A stretch of 64,000 nt of DNA from NCBI RefSeq assembly GCF_000152845.1, contig NZ_CH902584.1:2037815-2101814 (forward strand). The letters are read 5' to 3'. The notes beneath the pieces were generated by a model. The model was given only the letters and a program-made list of their open reading frames with translations, was not told the DNA's origin and did no database searches. A program made the position numbers and the translations under genes. Of the stretch, positions 27,226-36,130 are shown piece by piece. Within the stretch, counting starts at the first letter, position 1. Each line of letters starts with the position of its first letter. This stretch comes from Roseovarius sp. 217 (GTDB lineage: Bacteria > Pseudomonadota > Alphaproteobacteria > Rhodobacterales > Rhodobacteraceae).

Positions 27226-28398
27226 ATGCAAGATGTGGTGATCGCAGGGGCGTCGCGCACGCCCATGGGCGGATTTCAAGGCGATTTCGATGGGGTGTCG
27301 GCGGCGGAACTGGGCGGGGTTGCGATTCGCGCCGCACTGGCGGATGCCGGGGCCAAGACCGTCGATGAGGTGCTGATGGGCTGCGTGCTGCCCGCAGGGC
27401 AGGGGCAAGCCCCGGCGCGGCAGGCCGGGTTTCTGGGCGGCCTTGGCGAAGAGGTGCCAGCCACCACGCTCAACAAGATGTGCGGATCGGGGATGAAGGC
27501 GGCGATGCTGGCCTTTGACCAGATCGCGCTGGGCCAAGTTGAGGTGATGATCGCGGGCGGCATGGAATCGATGTCGGGCGCGCCCTACCTTTTGCCCAAG
27601 ATGCGCGGCGGTGCGCGCTTGGGTCATACGCAGGTGGTCGATCACATGTTTCTCGACGGGCTGGAGGATGCCTATGACAAGGGTCGCCTGATGGGCACCT
27701 TTGCCGAAGATTGCGCCGAGGCATTTCAGTTCACCCGCGAGGCGCAGGATGCCTATGCTCTGGCCTCGCTACAGGGCGCGCTGGAGGCGCAGGCCTCGGG
27801 TGCCTTCGCGCGCGAGATTGCCCCGGTCACGGTCCGGACCCGCAAGGGCGAGGCGGTGATCTCCGCCGATGAGCAACCCGCCAACGCGCGGCCCGAGAAG
27901 ATCCCGACGCTGAAACCGGCGTTTCGCGCGGGCGGCACGGTGACGGCGGCCAATTCCTCGTCGATCAGCGATGGCGCGGCGGCGCTGGTGCTGGCGTCGC
28001 ACGCGGCAGCAGAGGCGCGAGGCTTGCAAATTCGCGCCCGGATCATGGGGCATGCGAGCCATGCGCAGGCCCCAAGCCTCTTTACCACCGCGCCGGTGCC
28101 TGCGGCGCGCAAGCTCTTGGACCGGCTGGGCTGGAGCGTGGCGGATGTCGATCTCTGGGAGGTGAACGAGGCCTTTGCGGTGGTGCCCATGGCATTCATG
28201 CACGAGATGGGCGTGGCGCGGGAGCGGATCAACGTCAATGGCGGGGCCTGTGCGCTCGGTCATCCGATTGGTGCGTCCGGCGCGCGGATCATGGTGACGC
28301 TGCTCAACGCATTGGAAACACGCGGGCTGCGCCGTGGCGTGGCCGCCATCTGTATCGGTGGCGGCGAGGGGACTGCGATTGCGATTGAACGGGTCTGA
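27226..28398 (+). CDS. acetyl-CoA C-acetyltransferase (thiolase)
   Basis: The 390-residue protein begins at the ATG at 27226 behind GAGGAGG. The catalytic Cys is in NKMCGSGMKA; the other thiolase motifs are NEAFAVVPMAF and GGACALGHPIGASGARI with the His and the second Cys region. It condenses or cleaves acetoacetyl-CoA. The carnitine cluster 2 kb away makes acetoacetate through its BKACE step, so this thiolase could complete that route, although it is not in the same operon. Confidence 0.9.
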   Translation: MQDVVIAGASRTPMGGFQGDFDGVSAAELGGVAIRAALADAGAKTVDEVLMGCVLPAGQGQAPARQAGFLGGLGEEVPATTLNKMCGSGMKAAMLAFDQIALGQVEVMIAGGMESMSGAPYLLPKMRGGARLGHTQVVDHMFLDGLEDAYDKGRLMGTFAEDCAEAFQFTREAQDAYALASLQGALEAQASGAFAREIAPVTVRTRKGEAVISADEQPANARPEKIPTLKPAFRAGGTVTAANSSSISDGAAALVLASHAAAEARGLQIRARIMGHASHAQAPSLFTTAPVPAARKLLDRLGWSVADVDLWEVNEAFAVVPMAFMHEMGVARERINVNGGACALGHPIGASGARIMVTLLNALETRGLRRGVAAICIGGGEGTAIAIERV

Positions 28399-28404
28399 TC
28401 CGGT

Positions 28405-28869
28405 TCAAGCCGCCTCTAGATCGCGCCGCATGGTGGCCATGCCCCGACGGCGCGACAATTCCTCGTATCCCGCCTTGCGATAGAGGTTGAGCGCGGGCGC
28501 GTTGTCGAGCTCCACCTTGAGGGTGATGGTCAGCGCGTTGAGTTGGCGCGCGGCCTCTTCGGCGAGGGACAAGAGCACCTCGCCGGTGCCGCCGCGCATA
28601 CGTTCTTCGACAAAGACATAGGTGAGGTGGCGCACTTCGGGGCCGACGCCGACGCGCAGGGCGAAAAAGCCCACTTCGTGCCCGTCTTCGTCACAGAGAT
28701 AAAAGGTCTCGTCCTCAAGATCGCCCACCCATTTCAGCGCCCATTCGCGCGCGTCGAACGGATGGCTGGCCTGCGGATTGACCAGCGTCAGATCATCCTT
28801 GTCAGTCAAAAGCCGCGCCAGCGGTTCCAGATCACGGGTCAGGTTGCGGTGCAGGCTCAGACGGGACAT
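28405..28869 (-). CDS. GNAT-family N-acetyltransferase
   Basis: The 154-residue protein shows the GNAT order of elements: VRHLTYVFVEERMRGGTGEV (beta4 and the acetyl-CoA loop), then LTITLKVELDNAPALNLYRK and AGYEELSRRRGMATMRRDL at the end. The acceptor is not known. It converges with the thiolase gene, with only 6 bp between stop codons. Confidence 0.82.
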   Translation of the reverse strand: MSRLSLHRNLTRDLEPLARLLTDKDDLTLVNPQASHPFDAREWALKWVGDLEDETFYLCDEDGHEVGFFALRVGVGPEVRHLTYVFVEERMRGGTGEVLLSLAEEAARQLNALTITLKVELDNAPALNLYRKAGYEELSRRRGMATMRRDLEAA

Positions 28870-28994
28870 GTGTCGGTTTCCTTATAGTCGATGTCGGATT
28901 CGTATTCGGGGCGCGTCTTTGCCATGGTCGGGCACAGGATGCAACCGGATCGCAGGCTCTGGTATTGGATCGCAGGGCGTGGCATATCGCGGGC

Positions 28995-29450
28995 ATGCGG
29001 ATTGATTATGACCATATCGCACGGACCATCGCCGCGCTCACCGAGGGGGAGAGCGACGAGGTTGCGCTCATGGCCACGGTGGTGTGCGAGGTGCATCATG
29101 CCGATGATCGGTTTGACTGGACCGGGTTTTACCGTGTGACAGCGCCCGAAATGCTCAAGATCGGACCCTATCAGGGCGGGCATGGATGCCTGAGCATCCC
29201 ATTTTCACGCGGTGTCTGTGGCGCTGCGGCGCGCATGGGCACGGTGCATTTGGTGCCGGATGTCGAGGCCTTTCCGGATCATATCGCCTGTGCCAGTTCC
29301 ACCCGGTCCGAGATCGTGTTGCCGGTGCGGGATGGGGCGGGGCGGTTGATTGCGGTGTTCGATATCGACAGCGATCAACAGGCGGCCTTTACCGAGGAAG
29401 ACGCCGCACGGCTTGGCGAGATACTGGCGGCTGTGTTCGGACGGATTTGA
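28995..29450 (+). CDS. msrC: free methionine-(R)-sulfoxide reductase (GAF domain)
   Basis: The 151-residue single-GAF protein starts at the ATG at 28995. Three cysteines at positions 65, 75 and 99 (GGHGCLSIP, SRGVCGAAA, HIACASS) have the same 10- and 24-residue spacing as the active-site cysteines of E. coli fRMsr. It reduces free methionine-R-sulfoxide with thioredoxin, an oxidative-damage repair role. A long hairpin terminator follows about 95 bp downstream. Confidence 0.88.
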   Translation: MRIDYDHIARTIAALTEGESDEVALMATVVCEVHHADDRFDWTGFYRVTAPEMLKIGPYQGGHGCLSIPFSRGVCGAAARMGTVHLVPDVEAFPDHIACASSTRSEIVLPVRDGAGRLIAVFDIDSDQQAAFTEEDAARLGEILAAVFGRI

Positions 29451-29476
29451 GGGGCTGGGAGGCGGCAGACGGGTTT

Positions 29477-29710
29477 TGGCCTGAAGGGGACATTGGCCTC
29501 AATGCCCAAAGCGCGGAATCAAGGCGCGGCACGCGCCGCCGCGCAGCGCCCGTCCGCCCCCTCGGGCGGGCGCTTTTGCAATGTTGCAGTCTCTTGAAAT
29601 CGCGGGAGTGTATGGCAGATATAAAGTGCCAGCCGACCAAGTCGCAGCGCCCACCCGGCGGACGGGCACCGCGCGTCTCACCAGTTGGGGCCAATGTCCC
29701 CTTCAGGCCA
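29477..29710. repeat. 234-bp unit bounded by 22-bp perfect inverted repeats
   Basis: TGGCCTGAAGGGGACATTGG plus CC at 29477-29498 is the exact reverse complement of 29689-29710. Inside, GCCCGTCCGCC (29549-29559) is again the reverse complement of 29657-29667, so the unit can fold on itself. It lies between the msrC and caiD genes and encodes nothing convincing. It could be a MITE-like element or a complex bidirectional 3' structure. I see no clear target-site duplication. Confidence 0.7.
29545..29578 (+). terminator. rho-independent terminator after msrC
   Basis: AGCGCCCGTCCG pairs with CGGGCGGGCGCT (12 bp with one G-T pair) around a 6-base loop, followed by TTTGCA. It lies inside the 234-bp inverted-repeat unit. 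Confidence 0.72.
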
Positions 29711-29738
29711 TTCCCCGCTCTGCCCAATCGAAACCTAG

Positions 29739-30524
29739 TCAACGCCCCTTCCACACCGGATCACGCTTTTCGGCAAAGGCGCGCGCGCCCTCTTGCTGAT
29801 CCTCAGAGGCGTAGAGACTATCCACCGTCTCGAACTGGCGCCGGGTGATCCGGTTCATCGCATCCTGAAAGCGCAGCGCCTCGGCCTCGCGCACGATTTC
29901 CTTGATCGCGGCATAGACGAGCGGCGGGCCATTGGCGATGGTCTGGGCCATGGCACGGGCCTCGGTCATCAGCCGGTCGGCGGGGTGGATATGGTTGACC
30001 AGCCCCCAGTGCGCGGCCTCTTCTGCATCAAACCAGCGGCCCGTGATCAGGAGTTCCATGGCGATGTGATAGGGGATGCGTTTGGGTAGTTTCACGCTGG
30101 CGGCATCGGCCACGGTGCCGGACCGGATTTCGGGCAAGGCAAAACTGGCGTGCTCAGCGGCAAGGATAATGTCCGCCGACAGCGCCAGTTCCAGCCCGCC
30201 GCCACAGGCGATGCCATTGATCGCGGCAATCACCGGCTTGTTCAGCCCGCGCAATTCCTGCAATCCGCCAAAGCCGCCGACGCCATAGTCGCTGTCCGGC
30301 GCCTCGCCCTCTGCGGCGGATTTGAGATCCCAGCCGGGGCAAAAGAACTTTTCGCCCGCCCCGGTCAGGATCGCCACGCGCAGCTCGGGATCGTCGCGGA
30401 ACGCGCGAAACACCTCACCCATGATTCGGCTGGTGGCGGCGTCGATGGCATTCGCCTTGGGGCGGTCCAGTGTCACCTCAAGCACGGCTCCGTTGCGTTC
30501 GGTGCGAATGGGGGTGTCGGTCAT
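29739..30524 (-). CDS. caiD: carnitinyl-CoA dehydratase / enoyl-CoA hydratase
   Basis: The 261-residue crotonase-fold protein closely follows CaiD: TLDRPKANAIDAATSRIMGE, GAGEKFFCPGWDLKSAA, oxyanion-hole loop GIACGGGLELALSADIILAA, and FALPEIRSGTVADA with the catalytic Glu region. CaiD interconverts carnitinyl-CoA and crotonobetainyl-CoA. It is last in the cluster and joined to the CoA-ligase gene by an ATGA overlap, so the ligase probably makes the CoA ester it uses. Confidence 0.9.
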   Translation of the reverse strand: MTDTPIRTERNGAVLEVTLDRPKANAIDAATSRIMGEVFRAFRDDPELRVAILTGAGEKFFCPGWDLKSAAEGEAPDSDYGVGGFGGLQELRGLNKPVIAAINGIACGGGLELALSADIILAAEHASFALPEIRSGTVADAASVKLPKRIPYHIAMELLITGRWFDAEEAAHWGLVNHIHPADRLMTEARAMAQTIANGPPLVYAAIKEIVREAEALRFQDAMNRITRRQFETVDSLYASEDQQEGARAFAEKRDPVWKGR

Positions 30525-32566
30525 GGTCTCTCTCCCTTGGTGATGAGCGCATCCACGGCAACTGCGTCCTTGGCGGTGCAGAGGAGCGGGTTGATTTCCA
30601 CCTCTTCCAGGCTGTCGGCATGGGCGGTCACACAGTCCTGAACCGCCATGACCGCCCGCAGGATGGCGGCGCGGTCGGCGGCGGGTTGGCCGCGATAGCC
30701 GCCCAGCAGGGGTGCAAGGCGCAGGCGGTTCAACGCCTGCGTAATGTCCGACTCCGTCACCGGCAAGAGCAGGCAGGTTGTATCGCGCAGGATCTCGGTG
30801 AGCGTGCCACCCGCGCCCAGCGTCAGCACGAAACCATGCGCCGGATCACGCAGCACACCGATCAGCAGTTCCGCAATCGTGCCCGCGATCATCTCCTCGA
30901 TCAGCCAGCTTTGACAGGGCATGGCGCGGGCCGTGGCCTCTGCCTCGGGACGGTCGCCCGCGTGGCGGACAAAGACCACGCCGCCGGCTTCGGTCTTATG
31001 CGCCAGCCCCTCGGCCTTGATCACCAATGGCAGGGGCATGGCGGTGAGGATCGGGGTGAGATCAGCAGCAGAGGTGGCGCGGCGGGCCTGCGGGATGCGC
31101 AAACCATGGGCGGCGAGCGCGGCCTTGGCCTCGGCCTCGGTCAAGGTGCGGGGCTGCGCGGGCGTGCCGGGCAGAAGCAGGGGGGCCGGTGTGGTGCGCG
31201 CCTGTCCCAGCCACGCGGCGTGGGCAATGGCGGCAAGACCATCATCCAGCCCGGCCAGTGGGATCAAACCGCTTGCAATGGCGCGCTCGGCCACGCTCTC
31301 GGACAGGCAATCGGGCAGGGTGGCGATCAGGGCGAGCGGCTTGCCCACCCGGCCTTGCGCCTCTGCGCCCGCCTCGAAAATACAGTCCCAGGCAGCGGGA
31401 TCGCAGCGGTCGGGACGCGGAAAATCGGCGATCAGCACGCCGATGTCGGCGGGGCCATCAAGGGCGGCGGTGAATGTCGCGGCCATGGCAGGCACATCGC
31501 CCCAGATAAAGGTGTGGTAGTCCAGCGGGTTGGCCAGAGCCACCCGTGGTCCGAGGGCGGCGCGCAGGGCGCTGGCCTGTGCGGGGGTGAGCGGCGGCAA
31601 GGTAACGTCGTGTTCAAGGGCGGTGTCGGCCATCAGGCTCGCCTCGCCGCCAGAACAAGAGATCGAGGCTATAGCATTGCCCGGCAAGGGGCCTGCAAAA
31701 TGCAGCAGTTTCAGGGTTTCCAGCATCTGTGGCAGGGATGTGACCTGCGCGATGCCCAACCGCGCCAAGAGGGCGGCCGCCCCCGCGCCACTCCCGGCCA
31801 ATGAGGCGGTGTGCGATTGCGTGGCGGCGCGCGCTTGGTCCGAGCGCCCGGATTTGAGCGCAACGATGGATTTGCCCGCCTTGTGCCCAGCCTCGGCCAA
31901 GGCCTCAACGGCGCGCAGATCACCCACCCCCTCGATATGCAGGCCAAGGGCGGTGACGCGGGGATCCTCAAGAAGCGCACGGCCAAGGTCGGCAAGACCC
32001 AACTGCGCCTGATTGCCCACCGTCATGAGATAGGCAATCGGCAGGCCGCGCGCCTGCATGCTGAGGTTGATGGCGATGTTCGAGCTTTGCGTGAGGATCG
32101 CCACGCCGCTCTTGCAGCGTTGCCCGCCATGCTGATCAGGCCAGAGCAGCGCACCATCGAGGTAATTGACGAAGCCATAGCAATTGGGGCCGATAATCGG
32201 CATCGCGCCCGCCGCTTGCAGCAGTCGCGCCTGCATCTGCGCACCGTCGCCCAGCTCTGCCTCGGCCTCGAGAAAGCCTGCGGCAAAGCAGACAGCGCCG
32301 CCCGCGCCCATATCCCGAAGCTGCGCAATGGTTGTGATCGTCGCCTCGCGGTTAACGCCGACAAAGACCGCATCGGGCACGCCGGGCAGGGCGTCAAGCG
32401 ACGGATAGGCGCGCGCGCCGCCGATCTCCGCCTTGGTCGGATGCACTGGCCAGACCGGCCCGGCAAAGCCCATGGCCGCGCATTGGCGGATGAGATTGGC
32501 ACACCATGTGCCGCCGCCAATCACGGCGATGGAGGCGGGGCGCAGGAGGCGGGAGAGGTCACGCAT
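30521..32566 (-). CDS. NDP-forming acyl-CoA synthetase (fused alpha/beta)
   Basis: The 681-residue protein starts at the ATG at 32566 (MRDLSRLLRPASIAVIGGGT). It has a CoA-binding Rossmann domain (about 8-130), two succinyl-CoA-ligase-like domains (GPNCYGFVNYL; GIAQVTSLPQMLETLKLL) and a C-terminal ATP-grasp part (PLPLVIKAEGLAHKTEAGGV). The domain order is that of fused acetate-CoA ligase (ADP-forming) relatives. The E. coli carnitine pathway activates its substrates with AMP-forming CaiC or the transferase CaiB. No homologue of either is in the window, so this enzyme may take that role. Confidence 0.83.
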   Translation of the reverse strand: MRDLSRLLRPASIAVIGGGTWCANLIRQCAAMGFAGPVWPVHPTKAEIGGARAYPSLDALPGVPDAVFVGVNREATITTIAQLRDMGAGGAVCFAAGFLEAEAELGDGAQMQARLLQAAGAMPIIGPNCYGFVNYLDGALLWPDQHGGQRCKSGVAILTQSSNIAINLSMQARGLPIAYLMTVGNQAQLGLADLGRALLEDPRVTALGLHIEGVGDLRAVEALAEAGHKAGKSIVALKSGRSDQARAATQSHTASLAGSGAGAAALLARLGIAQVTSLPQMLETLKLLHFAGPLPGNAIASISCSGGEASLMADTALEHDVTLPPLTPAQASALRAALGPRVALANPLDYHTFIWGDVPAMAATFTAALDGPADIGVLIADFPRPDRCDPAAWDCIFEAGAEAQGRVGKPLALIATLPDCLSESVAERAIASGLIPLAGLDDGLAAIAHAAWLGQARTTPAPLLLPGTPAQPRTLTEAEAKAALAAHGLRIPQARRATSAADLTPILTAMPLPLVIKAEGLAHKTEAGGVVFVRHAGDRPEAEATARAMPCQSWLIEEMIAGTIAELLIGVLRDPAHGFVLTLGAGGTLTEILRDTTCLLLPVTESDITQALNRLRLAPLLGGYRGQPAADRAAILRAVMAVQDCVTAHADSLEEVEINPLLCTAKDAVAVDALITKGERP

Positions 32567-32595
32567 GGGGCTGGCCTTGAGAAAAGAGGTCGGAT

Positions 32596-32787
32596 GCCTC
32601 CGGCGGGGATATTTCTGGCAAGAAGAAGCGGCCATAACGGTCTGTTAACCGCGCATCGCTAATCATGTCCCACGGTACAGGCGGGGACGCCGATGACCGT
32701 GCAAGGAGAAAGGCATTGTCCTCTCCGGGGGATGGCCGGACGCCGGTCTCCCCCTTTCTTCTTGCTGCAAATATCCCCGCCGGTGGC
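32596..32787. repeat. inverted pair of extragenic repeats (CCGGCGGGGATATTT type)
   Basis: 32596-32627 (GCCTCCGGCGGGGATATTTC and on to AAGAAGAA) and 32756-32787 are inverted copies matching at 28 of 32 positions. They flank about 130 bp between the CoA-ligase and acyl-CoA dehydrogenase genes. A similar GAGTATTT sequence occurs near 18225 and 48092. They look like a dispersed extragenic element seen after genes in this family of bacteria. Confidence 0.65.
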
Positions 32788-32797
32788 ATCAAAACTC

Positions 32798-33958
32798 TTA
32801 CGCTCCCAAAGGCCGCAGCATCTCGCGGCTGATGATATGGCGCTGGATCTCGGACGTGCCGTCCCAGATGCGTTCGACCCGTGCATCGCGCCAGAACCGC
32901 TCGATCGGGAGGTCGTCCATCAGCCCCATACCGCCGTGGATTTGCAGCGTGGCATCGGTCACGCGGGCCAGCATTTCCGAGGCATAGAGCTTGGCGCTGG
33001 CAATCTCGCGGTTGGCGGGCAGGCCCTGATCCAGCCGCCAGGCGGCGTTGAGGGTCAAAAGATCGGCCGCGTCGATCTCGGTGATCATGTCGGCCAGTTG
33101 AAAGCTGACGCCCTGGAACTTGCCGATCGCCTGCCCGAATTGTTCCCGCTCCGCCGCATAGCGCAGCGCGTGGTCAAAGCAGCGGCGCGCGCGGCCCACC
33201 GCCATGGTGGCTACGGTGATCCGCGTGGCGTAGAGCCAGTCGTTCATGACCGCAAAGCCGCCATCGACCTCGCCCAGCACCTGGGCACCCGGCAGGCGGC
33301 AATCGTCGAATTCCAGCACCATGTTCTTGTAGCCGCGATGGCTGACGGATTTGTATCCGTCGCGGATGGTAAAGCCCGGCGTGCCGCGATCCACGAGGAA
33401 GGTGGTGATCCGCTTTTTCGGCCCCTTGTCGGTCTGATCCTCGCCGGTGGCGACAAAGACGATGACGAAATCGGCGTGATCGGCGCCCGAAATGAAATGC
33501 TTGGTGCCGTTGAGCACCCAATCACCGCCATCCCGGCGCGCCGTGCATTTCATGCCGCGCACGTCCGATCCGGCCCCCGGTTCGGTCATGGCGAGCGCAT
33601 CCATCCGCTCGCCGCGCACCGCCGGATGCAGGTAGCGCTCGATCTGTTCGCCCTTGCAGGCCATCAGGATATTCTGCGGCCGCCCAAAGAAATGCGTGAG
33701 CGCCATGGAGCCGCGCCCCAATTCGCGTTCAACGAGGGCGAATTCGAGATGGGAGAGGCCCGCGCCGCCCACAGCCTCGGGGAAATTGCAGGCGTAAAAG
33801 CCAAGGTCGATGGTTTTCTGCTTGATGGCTTGGGCCACGTCGGGGGGCACCTCGCCGGTGCGCTCGACAAGGGCTTCGTGGGGGTAAATCTCATTCTCGA
33901 CAAAGCTGCGCACGGTGGAGACGATCATCTCTTGCTCGTCGGTCAGTCCGAAGTGCAT
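32798..33958 (-). CDS. acyl-CoA dehydrogenase, probable crotonobetainyl/butyrobetainyl-CoA type
   Basis: The 386-residue flavoprotein (MHFGLTDEQEMIVSTVRSFV) has the family motifs LAMTEPGAGSDVRG and GFTIRDGYKSVSHRGYKNM and ends with ERIWDGTSEIQRHI. In most family members the catalytic base is the Glu of a YEGT motif near the C-terminus; here the aligned residue is Asp366 (WDGT). One base separates it from the carnitine dehydrogenase stop, so it belongs to the carnitine operon. A CaiA-like role on crotonobetainyl- or gamma-butyrobetainyl-CoA is inferred from context. Confidence 0.83.
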   Translation of the reverse strand: MHFGLTDEQEMIVSTVRSFVENEIYPHEALVERTGEVPPDVAQAIKQKTIDLGFYACNFPEAVGGAGLSHLEFALVERELGRGSMALTHFFGRPQNILMACKGEQIERYLHPAVRGERMDALAMTEPGAGSDVRGMKCTARRDGGDWVLNGTKHFISGADHADFVIVFVATGEDQTDKGPKKRITTFLVDRGTPGFTIRDGYKSVSHRGYKNMVLEFDDCRLPGAQVLGEVDGGFAVMNDWLYATRITVATMAVGRARRCFDHALRYAAEREQFGQAIGKFQGVSFQLADMITEIDAADLLTLNAAWRLDQGLPANREIASAKLYASEMLARVTDATLQIHGGMGLMDDLPIERFWRDARVERIWDGTSEIQRHIISREMLRPLGA

Positions 33959-33959
33959 C

Positions 33960-35369
33960 TCAGGCCTCCTTGTGCAGCTTGGCAAGCGCCTCGACCCGCG
34001 CCAGCACATCGGCACGCGGATCGCAGGATTTGCGGGAGGTGAGATCGACATGCAGCATGAACTGATCCGAGGTCGCCAAGAGTGCGCCGTCGCTCTCGCG
34101 CTTCATCTCGTGGAAACAGCGGAGTTTCTTGCCCTCGCCTTGGGTCACACGCGTCTCGACGCGGACATATTCGCCGGCATGGGCTTCGGCCAGAAAGCTG
34201 ATGGTGTTCTCGACCGTGAAATAGCTGAGACCGCCCGCGATATAGGCGGCATCCGCGCCGACATGGGCCATCACCGCATCGGCGGCGTCGCTGAAGAGCT
34301 GGCCAAAGCGGCCCTCGTTCATATGGCCGTTGTAATCGGTCCAATCCGCTGGGATCACGCGGCGGGCACTGATAATGGGCGTGCTGTCGCTGAGCGGGGC
34401 AGTGATCGTTGCCTGATGTTCGTTGATCAGCCGTCCCGCCGCATTGCCCTGTTGGCGCAGCGCGCGCAGCATGGCGACAAGGTTATTGTCGCGTTTGCGT
34501 TCGAGTTCGCGGATCGTCAAATGACCCGATTGCGCATCCGATTGATCGGCGATCATCTGGGCCAAGTCCTCGGTCAACTCCGGCACATCCATCAGCTTGG
34601 TCCAGGGCCATTGCAGACAGGGGCCGAACTGGTCGATGAAATGTTTCATGCCCGCCTCGCCACCCGCGATGCGGTAGGTCTCAAACAGGCCCATTTGCCC
34701 CCAGCGCAGGCCAAAGCCATAGCGGATGGCGTTGTCGATTTCCTCGGTGGTGGCGATGCCGTCCTTGATCAGCCAGAGCGCCTCGCGCCAGACGGCCTCG
34801 AGGAAGCGGTCGGCAATATGAGCGTCGATTTCCTTTTGCACATGCAGGGGGAAGTGGCCGAGCGATGTCAGGATATCCTTGGCGCGGGCGATAACGGCCG
34901 CATCGTTTTTCTCGGTTGTCACCAGTTCGATCAGCGGCAAGAGGTAGACCGGGTTGAACGGATGGGTGACGACGATCTGTTCCGGGCGCGTGGCGCAGCC
35001 CTGCAATTCCGACGGTTTGAAGCCGGACGTGGACGAGCCGATGATGGCCGCCGGATCGCAATGCTCCTGCAGGGTTTGGAACACCTTGCGTTTCAGTTCC
35101 AGCCGCTCGGGCACGCTTTCCTGTATCCATTCTGCGCCCATGACGGTTTCGGACATTGTCGTGTGAAAGCTAAGCGTGCCTTCTGGGGGGAGGGCCACGT
35201 CATAGAGCATGGGCAGGGCGTGGCGGGCATTGGCCAGCACCGCGTCGATCTTGCGTGCGGCCTCTGGGTCGGGGTCGAACACCCGCACATCCCAGCCATT
35301 GAGAAGGAAACGCGCGGCCCAGCCGCCGCCGATCACGCCACCGCCGATGATTGCTGCTGTTCTCGTCAT
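33960..35369 (-). CDS. L-carnitine dehydrogenase fused to a thioesterase
   Basis: The 469-residue fusion has an N-terminal 3-hydroxyacyl-CoA-dehydrogenase-like part (about 1-315): NAD site AAIIGGGVIGGGWAARF, then IGSSTSGFKPSELQG and VTHPFNPVYLLPLIE. A C-terminal hot-dog thioesterase domain (about 335-465) follows with ADWTDYNGHMNEGRFGQLFS. Such fusions oxidise L-carnitine to 3-dehydrocarnitine and hydrolyse betainyl-CoA formed by the BKACE partner, giving glycine betaine. The BKACE gene lies one gene away in the same transcript, and starts and stops overlap throughout. Confidence 0.92.
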   Translation of the reverse strand: MTRTAAIIGGGVIGGGWAARFLLNGWDVRVFDPDPEAARKIDAVLANARHALPMLYDVALPPEGTLSFHTTMSETVMGAEWIQESVPERLELKRKVFQTLQEHCDPAAIIGSSTSGFKPSELQGCATRPEQIVVTHPFNPVYLLPLIELVTTEKNDAAVIARAKDILTSLGHFPLHVQKEIDAHIADRFLEAVWREALWLIKDGIATTEEIDNAIRYGFGLRWGQMGLFETYRIAGGEAGMKHFIDQFGPCLQWPWTKLMDVPELTEDLAQMIADQSDAQSGHLTIRELERKRDNNLVAMLRALRQQGNAAGRLINEHQATITAPLSDSTPIISARRVIPADWTDYNGHMNEGRFGQLFSDAADAVMAHVGADAAYIAGGLSYFTVENTISFLAEAHAGEYVRVETRVTQGEGKKLRCFHEMKRESDGALLATSDQFMLHVDLTSRKSCDPRADVLARVEALAKLHKEA

Positions 35370-36130
35370 TAGACCATGCTCTCCGTATGTCCGTCCACGG
35401 CCAGTATCTGGCCCGTTATCTTGTTTGCTGCGGGGGAGGCGAGGAAAAGCGCCATATCCGCCAGATCATCCGCCGTGACCCATGTGCGCAGGCTGGTGCC
35501 GCGCGCGTAAAGCGTGCGAACCTCATCCTCACTCCGGCCAGAGGCGCGGGCCTCCATCTCCACGACACGCTCCATCCGCGGGCCTTCGACCGCGCCGGGG
35601 GCGATGGCGTTGACGCGCACGCCTGCGGGGCCAAGCTCCATCGCCAGTGTCTTGGTTAGCCCCACAAGCCCCCATTTCGCCGCCACATAGGGCGTGCGGT
35701 AGGGCACGCCATGCAGGCCGGAGGTGGAGGTGGTGATCAGGATCAGCCCCGATCCTTGCGCCCGCATCACCTGCGCGGCCCAGCGACAGGCGAGGAAGGC
35801 GCCAAAGAGGTTGACGCCGACGCAGGCCTGCCATGCGGCATAGTCCAGATCCTCGATCCGGCCTGCGGGGCCGCCGGTGCCGGCATTGGCGCAGAGCACA
35901 TCGGCCCCGCCCCACGTAACCTCGACATGCCCGAGAAAGGCCGTCATCTGCGCCTCGTCGGTCACATCGGCCTGATGCGCGATCATCGCGGGATGATCGG
36001 CCTGCATCCGGGCCACCGCATCGCCATCGGCATCGCAAATCGCCACCCGGTCGCCGCGCGCGGCAAAGCGTTCGGCCAAGCGCCGCCCGATCCCCGACGC
36101 GCCGCCGGTGATCACCACGCGCTGGTTCAT
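35369..36130 (-). CDS. SDR-family oxidoreductase in the carnitine operon
   Basis: The 253-residue classical SDR has the cofactor motif TGGASGIGRRLAERF, NAG motif CANAGTGGPAG, catalytic Ser in ITTSTSGLHG and the YxxxK motif YVAAKWGL. Its start overlaps the BKACE stop (ATGA) and its stop overlaps the carnitine dehydrogenase start. It may act on 3-hydroxybutyrate/acetoacetate produced in the pathway, or on a carnitine stereoisomer. The substrate cannot be fixed from sequence. Confidence 0.85.
   Translation of the reverse strand: MNQRVVITGGASGIGRRLAERFAARGDRVAICDADGDAVARMQADHPAMIAHQADVTDEAQMTAFLGHVEVTWGGADVLCANAGTGGPAGRIEDLDYAAWQACVGVNLFGAFLACRWAAQVMRAQGSGLILITTSTSGLHGVPYRTPYVAAKWGLVGLTKTLAMELGPAGVRVNAIAPGAVEGPRMERVVEMEARASGRSEDEVRTLYARGTSLRTWVTADDLADMALFLASPAANKITGQILAVDGHTESMV

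Noticed and set aside
30470-31804. Plus-strand open frame of about 444 codons
   Set aside because: It is antisense to the NDP-forming CoA ligase, Gly/Arg/Gln-rich and without motifs.
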